DNA of 14,276 nucleotides from Chloroflexia bacterium. GTDB lineage: Bacteria > Chloroflexota > Chloroflexia > QHBQ01 > JADMIH01. The position numbers were made by a program, and so were the translations under genes. Below the pieces are notes generated by a model. The model had not been told where the DNA came from, searched no databases, and saw nothing but the letters and a program-made list of their open reading frames with translations. Positions 1 through 6,285 of this stretch are shown here, one piece after another (position 1 is the first letter of the stretch; each line of letters opens with the position of its first letter). Where the stretch lies: assembly GCA_025927935.1 (NCBI GenBank), contig JAICKM010000089.1, positions 1-14,276 of the forward strand. The letters run 5' to 3'.

Positions 1-1638
1 GGGCGGCGCGCCCGATGCGGGCGCCGGGCTGGAGCTGGGCGTGGTGTTCGGTGCGGATTCGGCGGCAGCCGGGGTGCTTCCGGCCAGCGCCGGGCTATCG
101 CTCGCCAGCGCTCCCGCCACGGCGCCGGCAATCGCGCCTTCGTCCGGCGCGGGGGCGACGCTCACCACCGGCGGCGTGCCGGATGCCGGTGCCGGGTTGG
201 CCGTCGCGGACGCCGGGGCCGGTGGGGCAGAGGGCATCGCCGTATCCCCTGCTGGTGGGGTGGCCGCGAGTACCACCGTGTCCCCGGCTGATGGCGCCGA
301 AGCAGGCAGCGCAGTGTCCCCGGCTGATGGCGCCGACACAGGTACTGCCGCCCCCCCGGCCAGCGGCGCAGGCGCCGGGCTGGAGGCGGAAACCGAGTCG
401 GTCGCGGGCATGGCGGCGGTTTCCGCCGCGGGCGCGGGACTCGCCGCCGGGGCCGGGGGGGCGGCCGCCGCCGGGTTGGCCGCGGGCGGGACTGCCGCCG
501 GCCCCAGGTTCTGCTCCACGATCTGGCGCACGCCGGGCACGCGGTTGAGCAGCTTTAAGTTCTGCGCATCGACATAGTCGGCGCCGGCCAGGACGACATA
601 GCCGCCCACGATCAAATACAGGGCGGCGAGCAGCACGCGGCCCTGTGGCAGCGCCACTCCGGCCGCCAGCCCGACCAGCTTCAGCCCGTTGCGCACCTTA
701 TCGACCAAGTCCATCTGCTTTTTATAGGATGCGTCGAGCATCGTGATGCCGGTGATGGCGGCGGTGAGGCGCGTGACATCGGCGGTGCTGTTGCCGATCA
801 GCGTGGTCAGGGCCTGGCGCGTCGCTTCGGTGCCATACAACTTCTCGACCAGTTCGTCGAACTTCGCGCCGTTTTCCACTTCCTTGGCCCAATTCAGCAC
901 CTGCCCGGCCGCCATCTGCCCCAGAGTCGGCCCCAGCAGCGCCAGCAGTGAATTGTAGCCATTGACCGCGAAGTCGCGGAAGAGCGAGAACAGTTTGCCC
1001 ACCTGGGCGCCCAGGCCGAGCGCCTTGGCGATATCACCGCCCACGACGCCCGCCGCCGAGGCCACCTCGGCGAGGCCCAGGCCGAGCAGCCCTTGCAACG
1101 CCGCCTGCCCGGTCTGCGCGGCGCGGGTCCGCACGGTGGTCAGTTCGTTGCCGGCCACGTTGGTTAGCTCGTTGCGCGCCCCGGCGGGATCGGGCGCCGC
1201 CTCCAGCCCCCGCGTGGCGGACTCGACCACACGCGGTGTGGTGCCCAGCAGCACGCTCAAGGTGTCATCCAGATCGGGTGGTGTCTCGACGGGAACCGTG
1301 GGCGCGAGATCGCGCGTGCCTTCCAAACTGCCTTGCTCGGCCTGAGCCACCTGGAGCAGCATGGCGCTCACTTGCAGATCAGTCAATGCTTTCGCCAGTA
1401 ACTGGGTCGATCCCTCTATCCGCACGTTGGGATCCGGATGGGCCAGCTTGGCCGCCGCAACCGTCGTCAGGTCGCGGGATGTCGCGGCCAGGGCTGCGGC
1501 TCGGTCCGCCAGATCCGTGGGTGGGGCGGGCGCCAGTTCGCCGCGCGTGGCCGGCGCACCGGGCGCCGCCGCGAATAGATCGCGCACGCCCTGCGCGTAG
1601 CTCTCGGCTGCCGACTGATACGAGCTATTCGAGTCCAC
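1..1638 (-). CDS. Unrecognised protein with one hydrophobic segment and Ala/Pro-rich tail, C-terminus off the window edge
   Basis: The minus strand is open without a stop from position 1638 to position 1 (546 codons), so the gene continues beyond the left edge. I chose the GTG at 1638 because AGGAGG lies 8 nt upstream; an in-frame TTG at 1644 is too close to that site. The translation begins VDSNSSYQSAAESYAQGVRD. Residues 1-300 are Ala/Leu-rich and mostly helical-looking, without a signal peptide. Residues about 319-353 hold an amphipathic stretch and then a hydrophobic segment (LLAALYLIVGGYVVLAG, 336-352). From residue 379 onward the chain is an Ala/Pro/Gly/Ser low-complexity tail with a 12-residue tandem repeat at 435-470. 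I recognise no family. It could be membrane-associated with a disordered tail. Codon-like GC bias and the ribosome-binding site support real coding; plus-strand open frames here are shadows. Confidence 0.8.
   Translation of the reverse strand, partial: MDSNSSYQSAAESYAQGVRDLFAAAPGAPATRGELAPAPPTDLADRAAALAATSRDLTTVAAAKLAHPDPNVRIEGSTQLLAKALTDLQVSAMLLQVAQAEQGSLEGTRDLAPTVPVETPPDLDDTLSVLLGTTPRVVESATRGLEAAPDPAGARNELTNVAGNELTTVRTRAAQTGQAALQGLLGLGLAEVASAAGVVGGDIAKALGLGAQVGKLFSLFRDFAVNGYNSLLALLGPTLGQMAAGQVLNWAKEVENGAKFDELVEKLYGTEATRQALTTLIGNSTADVTRLTAAITGITMLDASYKKQMDLVDKVRNGLKLVGLAAGVALPQGRVLLAALYLIVGGYVVLAGADYVDAQNLKLLNRVPGVRQIVEQNLGPAAVPPAANPAAAAPPAPAASPAPAAETAAMPATDSVSASSPAPAPLAGGAAVPVSAPSAGDTALPASAPSAGDTVVLAATPPAGDTAMPSAPPAPASATANPAPASGTPPVVSVAPAPDEGAIAGAVAGALASDSPALAGSTPAAAESAPNTTPSSSPAPASGAPP
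229..336 (-). repeat. 36-bp (12-codon) tandem repeat, three copies, inside the minus-strand gene
   Basis: Three in-frame copies encode SAPSAGDTALPA, SAPSAGDTVVLA and ATPPAGDTAMPS (residues 435-470 of the minus-strand protein). The first two share an identical 23-nt stretch, seen on the plus strand at 278-300 and 314-336, which implies recent duplication or slippage. The third copy is degenerate but keeps the AGDT core and the 36-bp period. Confidence 0.8.
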
Positions 1639-1645
1639 GGTCAAA

Positions 1646-1652
1646 CCCTCCT
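1646..1652 (-). promoter_or_regulatory. Ribosome-binding site deciding the GTG start at 1638
   Basis: The minus strand reads AGGAGGG here. The AGGAGG core is followed by 8 nt and then GTG at 1638. The in-frame TTG at 1644 would leave only 2 nt, so GTG is the better start. Confidence 0.7.
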
Positions 1653-1891
1653 GCACGCTAATGGCTTGCCAACGCCGATGAGTACGGTTCTTGATCCGGG
1701 TCGATACCTATGGTTGTGCCGTCTGGATTGGGGGATGGGGTCGCATGGAAGTCGTGGCGGGACCTGCTGCGATATTACTGCACGGGATAGCGCCCGGGTT
1801 ACGGGTACTCACCCCGCCACGCGCAGGAAAGCCGCGTCCCACCGATCCGCGCCTGGAGCGTCCCGTTGTTGCCGGGCGCCGCCGTGGCATG

Positions 1892-1920
1892 ATTATAGCA
1901 GCAGCCTGCGATGCCCGCAA
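1892..1920 (-). promoter_or_regulatory. Sigma-70-type promoter for the minus-strand gene
   Basis: On the minus strand a perfect TATAAT (1897 down to 1892) is preceded by exactly 17 nt and TTGCGG (1920 down to 1915), which shares TTG with the -35 consensus. Transcription would start near 1885, giving a leader of about 245 nt before the GTG at 1638. I see no riboswitch family I can name in that leader. Confidence 0.55.
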
Positions 1921-1955
1921 CCGCGGTCCCGCGCTACCCGGCGGCGATAGGCCGG

Positions 1956-1968
1956 GCGGTAATACCGC
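1956..1968. promoter_or_regulatory. Perfect 6-1-6 palindrome, possible operator
   Basis: GCGGTA-A-TACCGC is a perfect inverted repeat around a single A, 65 bp upstream of the ATG at 2034 and upstream of the divergent minus-strand promoter. Its symmetry fits a dimeric repressor or activator site. No regulator gene is nearby and no second copy was noticed in the window, so it stays a candidate. The rest of 1639-2033 shows no gene. Confidence 0.3.
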
Positions 1969-2033
1969 ATGATTGTTCTTCGGCGCCCGACTCGCCTCCT
2001 GAATCGATCAACGATTACGCGAAGGTGGAACAG

Positions 2034-3695
2034 ATGACAAATCCGGTGCTGCTGTTTGTCGAAGATAACCCTGATATCCTGCGTATCCTGGCGCAAGACC
2101 TGCGCGCCCGGTATGGCACGCGCTTCGAGGTGCGCGGCGCGGAGTCGGGCGCGCAGGCCCGCGCCATGCTCGACGACTGCCGGACGCGGGACGACGCGGT
2201 AACGCTGCTGCTGGTCGAGCGGCGCATGACGGCTCCCTCCGGCGCCGAGTTCCTCGCGCAGACCAGCCAACTCTTCCCCCATGCCATGCGCCTGCTGTTC
2301 ACCGCCACGCAGCCCGAACCAGGGTTGGTCCAGGTTAGCGATCTGGCCCGGGTGAACTACGGTCTAGTTCACCCGGCAGGATCGTTCGAGGAGGTCTTGT
2401 ACCCGGTGATCGACCAGTTGATCACCGATTGGCAAGGACCAGACCGCATACCCATTCTGGGCATCCGCGTCGTGGGCCATCGCTGGGCGCCCGCCTCACA
2501 CGATGTCCGCGACTTCCTATCCCGGAATGAGATCGCGTATGAGTGGCTGGACCTCGATAGCGACCCGCGGGCGGCGCAGGTGCTCGCTACTGTCGCGGGC
2601 GGGCAGCCCCGTCTGCCGCTTGTGCAGTTCCCCGACGGCTCCTACCTGGAGGCGCCATCGGCCATCGACCTGGCGGCGAAAATCGGGCTGCAAACGCGGG
2701 CCAGCCAGCCGTCTTACGATCTGATTATCGTCGGTGGTGGCCCCGCCGGCCTCGCCGCCGGAGTCTACGGCGCGTCTGAAGGGCTGCGGACTTTGCTAAT
2801 CGACGCCGTGGCGCCAGGAGGGCAGGCGAGCATGAGTTCGCATATCGATAATTACCTGGGCTTCCCCGAAGGTATTCGCGGGGCCGATCTGGCGCAACGG
2901 GCGGTCGCGCAGGCCGAGCGCTTCGGCGCCGAGATCGTCACGCCGCAGACGGTGACGCGCATCAGCATCCACGGCACGCAGCGGATCGTCGCGCTGGCCG
3001 ACGGCACCGAGCGCCGCTGCCGGGCGCTTTTGCTCGCCCTCGGAGTGGACTGGCGCAAGCTCGACGTGCCCGGCATTGCCCACCTTACGGGGGCGGGGGT
3101 TTATTACGCCGGAACGCTGGCCGAAGTACGCTCCTGCATGAGCGAGGACATCTACATCGTCGGCGGCGCCAACTCGGCGGGCCAGGCCGCCGTGCATTTC
3201 GCGCACTACGCCCGCACGGTCACGCTCCTGGTGCGCGGGGCGGCGCTCAGCGCGACCATGTCGCAGTACCTGGAAGACCAGATTGCCACCACACCCAACA
3301 TCCACGTCCGCCTGAACACCCAGGTCACGGCCGTCCACGGTACGACCCGGCTGGAGACGATTACCCTGGCCGATGCCCGCACCGGAACCGTGGAAACCCT
3401 GCCCGCGCCGGCGCTCTTTATCTTCATTGGCGCTGCCCCGCACACCGACTGGCTGGATGGGGTGGTCCAATGCGACGCGCAAGGCTACATCCTCACCGGG
3501 CGCGATCTGCTCCAGAACGGCATGCGCCCGCCCGGCTGGCCGTTACCCCGCGATCCTTATCTGCTGGAAACCAGCGTCCCCGGCATCTTCGCCGCGGGCG
3601 ATGTCCGCCATGGCGCTGTCAAGCGCGTCGCTGCTGCCGTCGGCGCCGGCTCGATGGCCGTCCAATTCATCCACCAGTATCTGGGCACGCTGTGA
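2034..3695 (+). CDS. Fused receiver / glutaredoxin-like / thioredoxin-reductase-like FAD protein (degenerate receiver, no CxxC)
   Basis: 553 aa. The ATG at 2034 is preferred over an upstream ATG at 1911 because it follows GAAGGTGG at 5 nt and starts directly at the receiver domain (MTNPVLLFVEDNPD). Residues 3-130 are receiver-like: the acidic pair E10/D11 and T90 are present, but the phospho-acceptor position in VERRM is Glu62 and the usual KP is H113-P114. Residues 140-218 resemble the glutaredoxin-like linker domain of this fusion family (VVGHRWAPASHDVRDFL) without redox cysteines. Residues 228-550 are a pyridine nucleotide-disulfide oxidoreductase: FAD site GGGPAG (234-239), GGQAS (262-266), NAD(P)H site GGANSAGQAA (377-386) and the second FAD motif GIFAAGDVRHGAVKR (517-531). 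Where thioredoxin reductase has CATC this protein has YYAGT (357-361), so it cannot reduce thioredoxin by the usual dithiol route. The architecture matches proteins annotated as fused response regulator/thioredoxin-disulfide reductase. The substrate is unknown. It appears monocistronic. Confidence 0.9.
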   Translation: MTNPVLLFVEDNPDILRILAQDLRARYGTRFEVRGAESGAQARAMLDDCRTRDDAVTLLLVERRMTAPSGAEFLAQTSQLFPHAMRLLFTATQPEPGLVQVSDLARVNYGLVHPAGSFEEVLYPVIDQLITDWQGPDRIPILGIRVVGHRWAPASHDVRDFLSRNEIAYEWLDLDSDPRAAQVLATVAGGQPRLPLVQFPDGSYLEAPSAIDLAAKIGLQTRASQPSYDLIIVGGGPAGLAAGVYGASEGLRTLLIDAVAPGGQASMSSHIDNYLGFPEGIRGADLAQRAVAQAERFGAEIVTPQTVTRISIHGTQRIVALADGTERRCRALLLALGVDWRKLDVPGIAHLTGAGVYYAGTLAEVRSCMSEDIYIVGGANSAGQAAVHFAHYARTVTLLVRGAALSATMSQYLEDQIATTPNIHVRLNTQVTAVHGTTRLETITLADARTGTVETLPAPALFIFIGAAPHTDWLDGVVQCDAQGYILTGRDLLQNGMRPPGWPLPRDPYLLETSVPGIFAAGDVRHGAVKRVAAAVGAGSMAVQFIHQYLGTL

Positions 3696-3758
3696 GGCGG
3701 CAGAACTCGCCTGTGTCTGGCGCTTAACGGCCTGGATTCCGCAATTATGCAACGCCTG

Positions 3759-3772
3759 GTTGAGCGCTCCCA
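3759..3772. promoter_or_regulatory. LacI/CebR-like operator candidate O1
   Basis: GTTGAGCGCTCCCA matches 11 of 14 positions of the CebR/CelR box TGGGAGCGCTCCCA, with the right half and central GAGCGCTC perfect. No promoter is evident beside it. It lies 108 bp (centre to centre) upstream of O2 and could serve as an auxiliary site. Confidence 0.4.
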
Positions 3773-3866
3773 CAAGCCGAGTCACGTTGTGCCCTCTGGG
3801 TAGCCAACCGGCGCGCGTGAGGTGCGGTTTCCTGTTGTGTTGCCGGCGCGTTACGTGCGAGATATA

Positions 3867-3880
3867 TGGGAGCGGTTCCA
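3867..3880. promoter_or_regulatory. LacI/CebR-like operator candidate O2
   Basis: TGGGAGCGGTTCCA is an imperfect palindrome with central CG, typical of LacI-family sites, and matches the actinobacterial CebR/CelR cellobiose box TGGGAGCGCTCCCA at 12 of 14 positions. The identical 14-mer recurs at 4017. It ends 32 nt before the TATAAT of promoter P1. Confidence 0.65.
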
Positions 3881-3891
3881 AAAACCCACAA

Positions 3892-3904
3892 CAACACAGT
3901 GTTG
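3892..3904. promoter_or_regulatory. Perfect palindrome CAACAC-A-GTGTTG inside promoter P1
   Basis: A 6-1-6 inverted repeat occupying the -35/-10 spacer of P1, ending 8 nt before TATAAT. Protein bound here would block polymerase, so it is a plausible second operator distinct from O2. P2 lacks it. Confidence 0.35.
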
Positions 3905-3907
3905 CGA

Positions 3908-3920
3908 TGTGCTATAATGG
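3908..3920 (+). promoter_or_regulatory. Extended -10 promoter P1 of the transporter/glycosidase operon
   Basis: TGTGCTATAATGG contains a perfect TATAAT (3913-3918) preceded by the TGn extension. No good -35 lies 16-18 nt upstream, which fits an extended -10 promoter. The same 13-mer occurs at P2. Confidence 0.6.
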
Positions 3921-4016
3921 CACCGCGAACCCGGCTCTTGGCGCCCTTAGCTGGGATCACAAGCGGTAGAGGCCATATTACACCGTTAGCGGGCAACCCG
4001 CCCCCGTGATTGGTCA

Positions 4017-4030
4017 TGGGAGCGGTTCCA
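4017..4030. promoter_or_regulatory. LacI/CebR-like operator candidate O3
   Basis: TGGGAGCGGTTCCA, identical to O2. It ends 18 nt before the TATAAT of P2 and so covers the -35 region of that promoter, a classic repressor position. Centre-to-centre distance to O2 is 150 bp. Confidence 0.65.
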
Positions 4031-4043
4031 CAACAGCGAAATC

Positions 4044-4056
4044 TGTGCTATAATGG
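4044..4056 (+). promoter_or_regulatory. Extended -10 promoter P2 of the transporter/glycosidase operon
   Basis: TGTGCTATAATGG, identical to P1, with TATAAT at 4049-4054 and TGC before it. A weak -35 (TCCACA, 4027-4032) overlaps operator O3. Transcription would start near 4061 and give a leader of about 340 nt. Confidence 0.65.
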
Positions 4057-4063
4057 GCCGGAC

Positions 4064-4163
4064 AGCCGGCGCCACGACACGGTGTTCCAGAGCGGCGACG
4101 CCGGCTATGGGGAAATGCGTGCACCCGCCGTCGATCACTACCCACGCTTTGGGGGCGGTGATC
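4064..4163 (+). other. Structured 5' leader: two inverted repeats
   Basis: Just downstream of P2, AGCCGGCG (4064-4071) pairs with CGCCGGCT (4099-4106), a perfect 8-bp stem. Then GATCAC (4133-4138) pairs with GTGATC (4158-4163), with a possible inner CCC/GGG helix. No known riboswitch consensus was recognised. Confidence 0.35.
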
Positions 4164-4215
4164 AACAAGGTACGCAATTTGCTACCCCCCGATCTATACA
4201 CTTATACCGCATTTC

Positions 4216-4271
4216 TCCTCAGCCACATGGGCGGGGCGCTGAGGAATCCCTGGAGCGCAGGCCACAGGGAT
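4216..4271 (+). other. Structured 5' leader: two abutting hairpins
   Basis: TCCTCAGC (4216-4223) pairs perfectly with GCTGAGGA (4238-4245), loop 14 nt. The next base begins a second hairpin, ATCCCTG (4246-4252) with CAGGGAT (4265-4271), loop 12 nt. No T-run follows, so it is not a standard terminator. An alternative pairing TGGAG (4251-4255) with CTCCA (4275-4279) would disrupt the second stem. Confidence 0.4.
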
Positions 4272-4294
4272 CGACTCCATTGCGGAATATAGTG

Positions 4295-4303
4295 TGATAT
4301 ACT
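4295..4303 (+). promoter_or_regulatory. Possible third extended -10 promoter P3
   Basis: TGATATACT has the TGn extension and TATACT (4298-4303), one mismatch from consensus. No operator-like site or proper -35 is attached (TTGCGG at 4280 is only 12 nt away). It would yield a short leader of about 90 nt. Confidence 0.3.
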
Positions 4304-4313
4304 GGGGTCTAGA

Positions 4314-4343
4314 GGAGGAAAGGAGGAAAGGAATATGGATTAG
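4314..4343 (+). other. Two-codon mini-ORF (ATG GAT TAG) behind a duplicated strong Shine-Dalgarno
   Basis: GGAGGAAA occurs twice in tandem (4314-4321, 4322-4329). The second copy places GGAGG 8 nt before ATG at 4335, followed by GAT and TAG (4341-4343). This is the strongest ribosome-binding site of the leader, yet it starts a Met-Asp peptide. A second tiny frame, MAGRYL then stop, lies at 4348-4368. The pair sits about 60 nt upstream of the solute-binding-protein start, where stalling or ribosome loading could affect that gene. Confidence 0.4.
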
Positions 4344-4398
4344 CCGCATGGCCGGACGGTATCTGTAGCTTGTTTCCGCACAGTATGGAGGCTTAAAG

Positions 4399-6231
4399 AT
4401 GAACTCGAACCGCGTGAGTTTTCGTTCCAAGCTACAACTGCTCGTGCCGTTGTTTGTCGTCTGCTCGCTGATACTCAGCGCGTGCGGCGGCGAGGCACCT
4501 GCGACCACAGCCCCGGCGGGCGCGACGACTGCCCCCGCTGAAGCTACCGCCACTACTGCCCCCGCCGCCGGCGGCAGCACTGAAGCTACCGCTACGACCG
4601 CCACCAGCGGTTCGTCGGGCCAAACGGCCGGCGCGGCGGCGACCACCGGCGTCATGACCATCTCCGTTGCCCAGCAGGCGACCTGGATCCGCAACTTCAA
4701 CCCCTTCTCCGGCGACTTCCGTTTCCCGACCATCAACGGCATCTACGAGCCGATGATGATCTACAACACCGTCAAGGGCGAGATCGTGCCCTGGCTGGCG
4801 ACCAAGTACGAGTGGAGCAGCGACAACAAGAGCCTGACCTTCACGCTGCGTAACGACGTGAAGTGGTCGGACGGCCAGCCCTTCACCGCCGCCGATGTCG
4901 CCTACACCTTCAACCTGTTCAAGAATACCAACGGTCTTCAGGGTCCCGGCGGCCAGGCCATGAACGGCACCTCCGCCTACGTCGATACCGTCGAGGCGCC
5001 CGACCCCACGACCGTCAAGTTCACCTTCAAGCAAGTCTTCACCCCCGGCCTGTATGACATTATCGCCCAGAACATCGTTCCGGAGCATATCTGGAAGGAC
5101 GTGAAAGACCCGGTCAAGTTCACCAACGAAAATCCCGTCGGCACCGGCCCGTTCACGCAGGTGACGGTCTTCCAGCCGCAGATTTTCCAGGTCGACAAGA
5201 ACCCCAACTACTGGCAGCCGGGCAAGCCCTACGTCAACGGCTTCCGCCAGCCCGCCTATCCGGGTAACGACCAGGCCAACCTGGCGACCGTCAACGGCGA
5301 GAATGACTACGCCGCCAACTTCATCCCGGACATCGAGAAGGTCTACGTCTCCAAGGACCCGAAGAACTACGGCTACTGGTTCCCGCCGTTCGGCGCGACG
5401 GTTATGCTCTACCTCAACACCACCAAGAAGCCGTTTGACGACGCCAACGTGCGCAAGGCCATCAGCATGGCAATCGAACGCGATAAGATCGCCACCATTG
5501 CCGAGTACGGCTACACCAAGCCCGCCGACGTGACCGGCCTGAGCGATGCTTACCCGAACTTCAAGGTCGCCGATCCCTCCAAGCTGGGCGATTGGACCAC
5601 GCACAACGTCGACAAGGCGAACCAGATGCTGGACGCCGCCGGCCTCAAGAAAGGCTCCAACGGCACGCGGTCCGGTGCGGACGGCAAGCCGCTGACCTAT
5701 GAAATCAACGTAGTTGACGGTTGGTCCGACTGGGTGTCGTCGGTTCAGATCATCGCCCAGGATCTCAAGGCCATCGGCATCACCGCGTCGGTGAAGGCCT
5801 ATGACTACAGCACCTGGTACGATCGCGTGTCGAAGGGCGACTTCGATATGTCGATCGGCTGGAGTTCCGGCGGCGCGACGCCATACAACTACTACCGCGA
5901 CCAGATGTCGCAGCGCTCGTTCAACGCCATCGGCACGGCTTCGGGCGCGAACTGGCAACGCTACGTCAGCAAGAAGGCCGACGACCTGCTGAACCAGCTC
6001 GCCGCCACGTCCGACCCGGCGCAGCAGAAGACGATCTCGGAACAGCTGCAGCAGACCTTCGCCGACGAGGCGCCCGCGGTTCCGCTGTTCCCCGGTCCGG
6101 ACTGGTACGAGTACAACACCACGCGCTTCACGGGCTTCCCGACGAAGGACAACCCCTACGCTGTAGGCTCGTTCTTCAACCAGGGTACGCCGGAGCAGTT
6201 GATCGTCATGACGACGATTAAGCCGAAGTAA
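4399..6231 (+). CDS. ABC transporter solute-binding lipoprotein, family 5 (SBP_bac_5), likely beta-gluco-oligosaccharide binding
   Basis: 610 aa. The ATG at 4399 follows GGAGG at 7 nt. A basic N-terminus and hydrophobic stretch end in the lipobox LSAC with Cys29 as the lipidation site, so the mature protein is anchored outside the membrane. Residues 31-85 are a Thr/Ala/Pro/Gly linker with internal repeats, common in Chloroflexota lipoproteins. The rest follows the Dpp/Opp-type fold: YEPMMIYNT, LATKYEWSSDNKSLTFTLR, VKWSDGQPFTAADVAYTF, NPVGTGPF and VRKAISMAIERDKIA are all hallmarks of the family. Length is normal. It is the first gene of the operon and is followed by two hairpins. By family it could bind peptides; linkage to GH1 and GH3 enzymes and CebR-like operators suggests cellobiose-type or other beta-gluco-oligosaccharides. 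The family call is firm; the ligand is inferred. Confidence 0.93.
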   Translation: MNSNRVSFRSKLQLLVPLFVVCSLILSACGGEAPATTAPAGATTAPAEATATTAPAAGGSTEATATTATSGSSGQTAGAAATTGVMTISVAQQATWIRNFNPFSGDFRFPTINGIYEPMMIYNTVKGEIVPWLATKYEWSSDNKSLTFTLRNDVKWSDGQPFTAADVAYTFNLFKNTNGLQGPGGQAMNGTSAYVDTVEAPDPTTVKFTFKQVFTPGLYDIIAQNIVPEHIWKDVKDPVKFTNENPVGTGPFTQVTVFQPQIFQVDKNPNYWQPGKPYVNGFRQPAYPGNDQANLATVNGENDYAANFIPDIEKVYVSKDPKNYGYWFPPFGATVMLYLNTTKKPFDDANVRKAISMAIERDKIATIAEYGYTKPADVTGLSDAYPNFKVADPSKLGDWTTHNVDKANQMLDAAGLKKGSNGTRSGADGKPLTYEINVVDGWSDWVSSVQIIAQDLKAIGITASVKAYDYSTWYDRVSKGDFDMSIGWSSGGATPYNYYRDQMSQRSFNAIGTASGANWQRYVSKKADDLLNQLAATSDPAQQKTISEQLQQTFADEAPAVPLFPGPDWYEYNTTRFTGFPTKDNPYAVGSFFNQGTPEQLIVMTTIKPK

Positions 6232-6242
6232 GTTCATACCAA

Positions 6243-6272
6243 GGGGCGATCTCCGCAACCGGAGATCGCCCC
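6243..6272 (+). other. Perfect 13-bp intercistronic hairpin
   Basis: GGGGCGATCTCCG (6243-6255), loop CAAC, then CGGAGATCGCCCC (6260-6272). No T-tract follows, so it is more likely an RNA-stabilising or processing structure than a full terminator. It lies 11 nt after the solute-binding-protein stop and would allow that gene's message to outlast the permease messages. Confidence 0.6.
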
Positions 6273-6285
6273 TGCCCCGTAACAC

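Noticed and set aside
15..1345. Several plus-strand open frames with Ala/Pro/Arg-rich translations across the left third
   Set aside because: They are shadows of the minus-strand gene: no ribosome-binding sites, many short overlapping frames, and low-complexity products caused by high GC.
1911..2033. Upstream ATG at 1911 extending the flavoprotein by 41 residues
   Set aside because: The extra residues match no domain, the ATG lacks a ribosome-binding site, and ATG 2034 has one and begins directly at the receiver domain.
3695..3712. AGGCG...CGCCT stem after the flavoprotein as a terminator
   Set aside because: Only 5 bp and no T-run, so too weak to call.
3808..3851. CCGGCGCG seen twice, considered as a mobile-element end or repeat
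   Set aside because: The shared stretch is only about 8 nt of GC-rich sequence with no target duplication or transposase.
4053..4292. 79-codon open frame in the leader
   Set aside because: Its ATG is part of the TATAATGG promoter sequence, so it would lie upstream of the transcription start from P2, and no ribosome-binding site is present.
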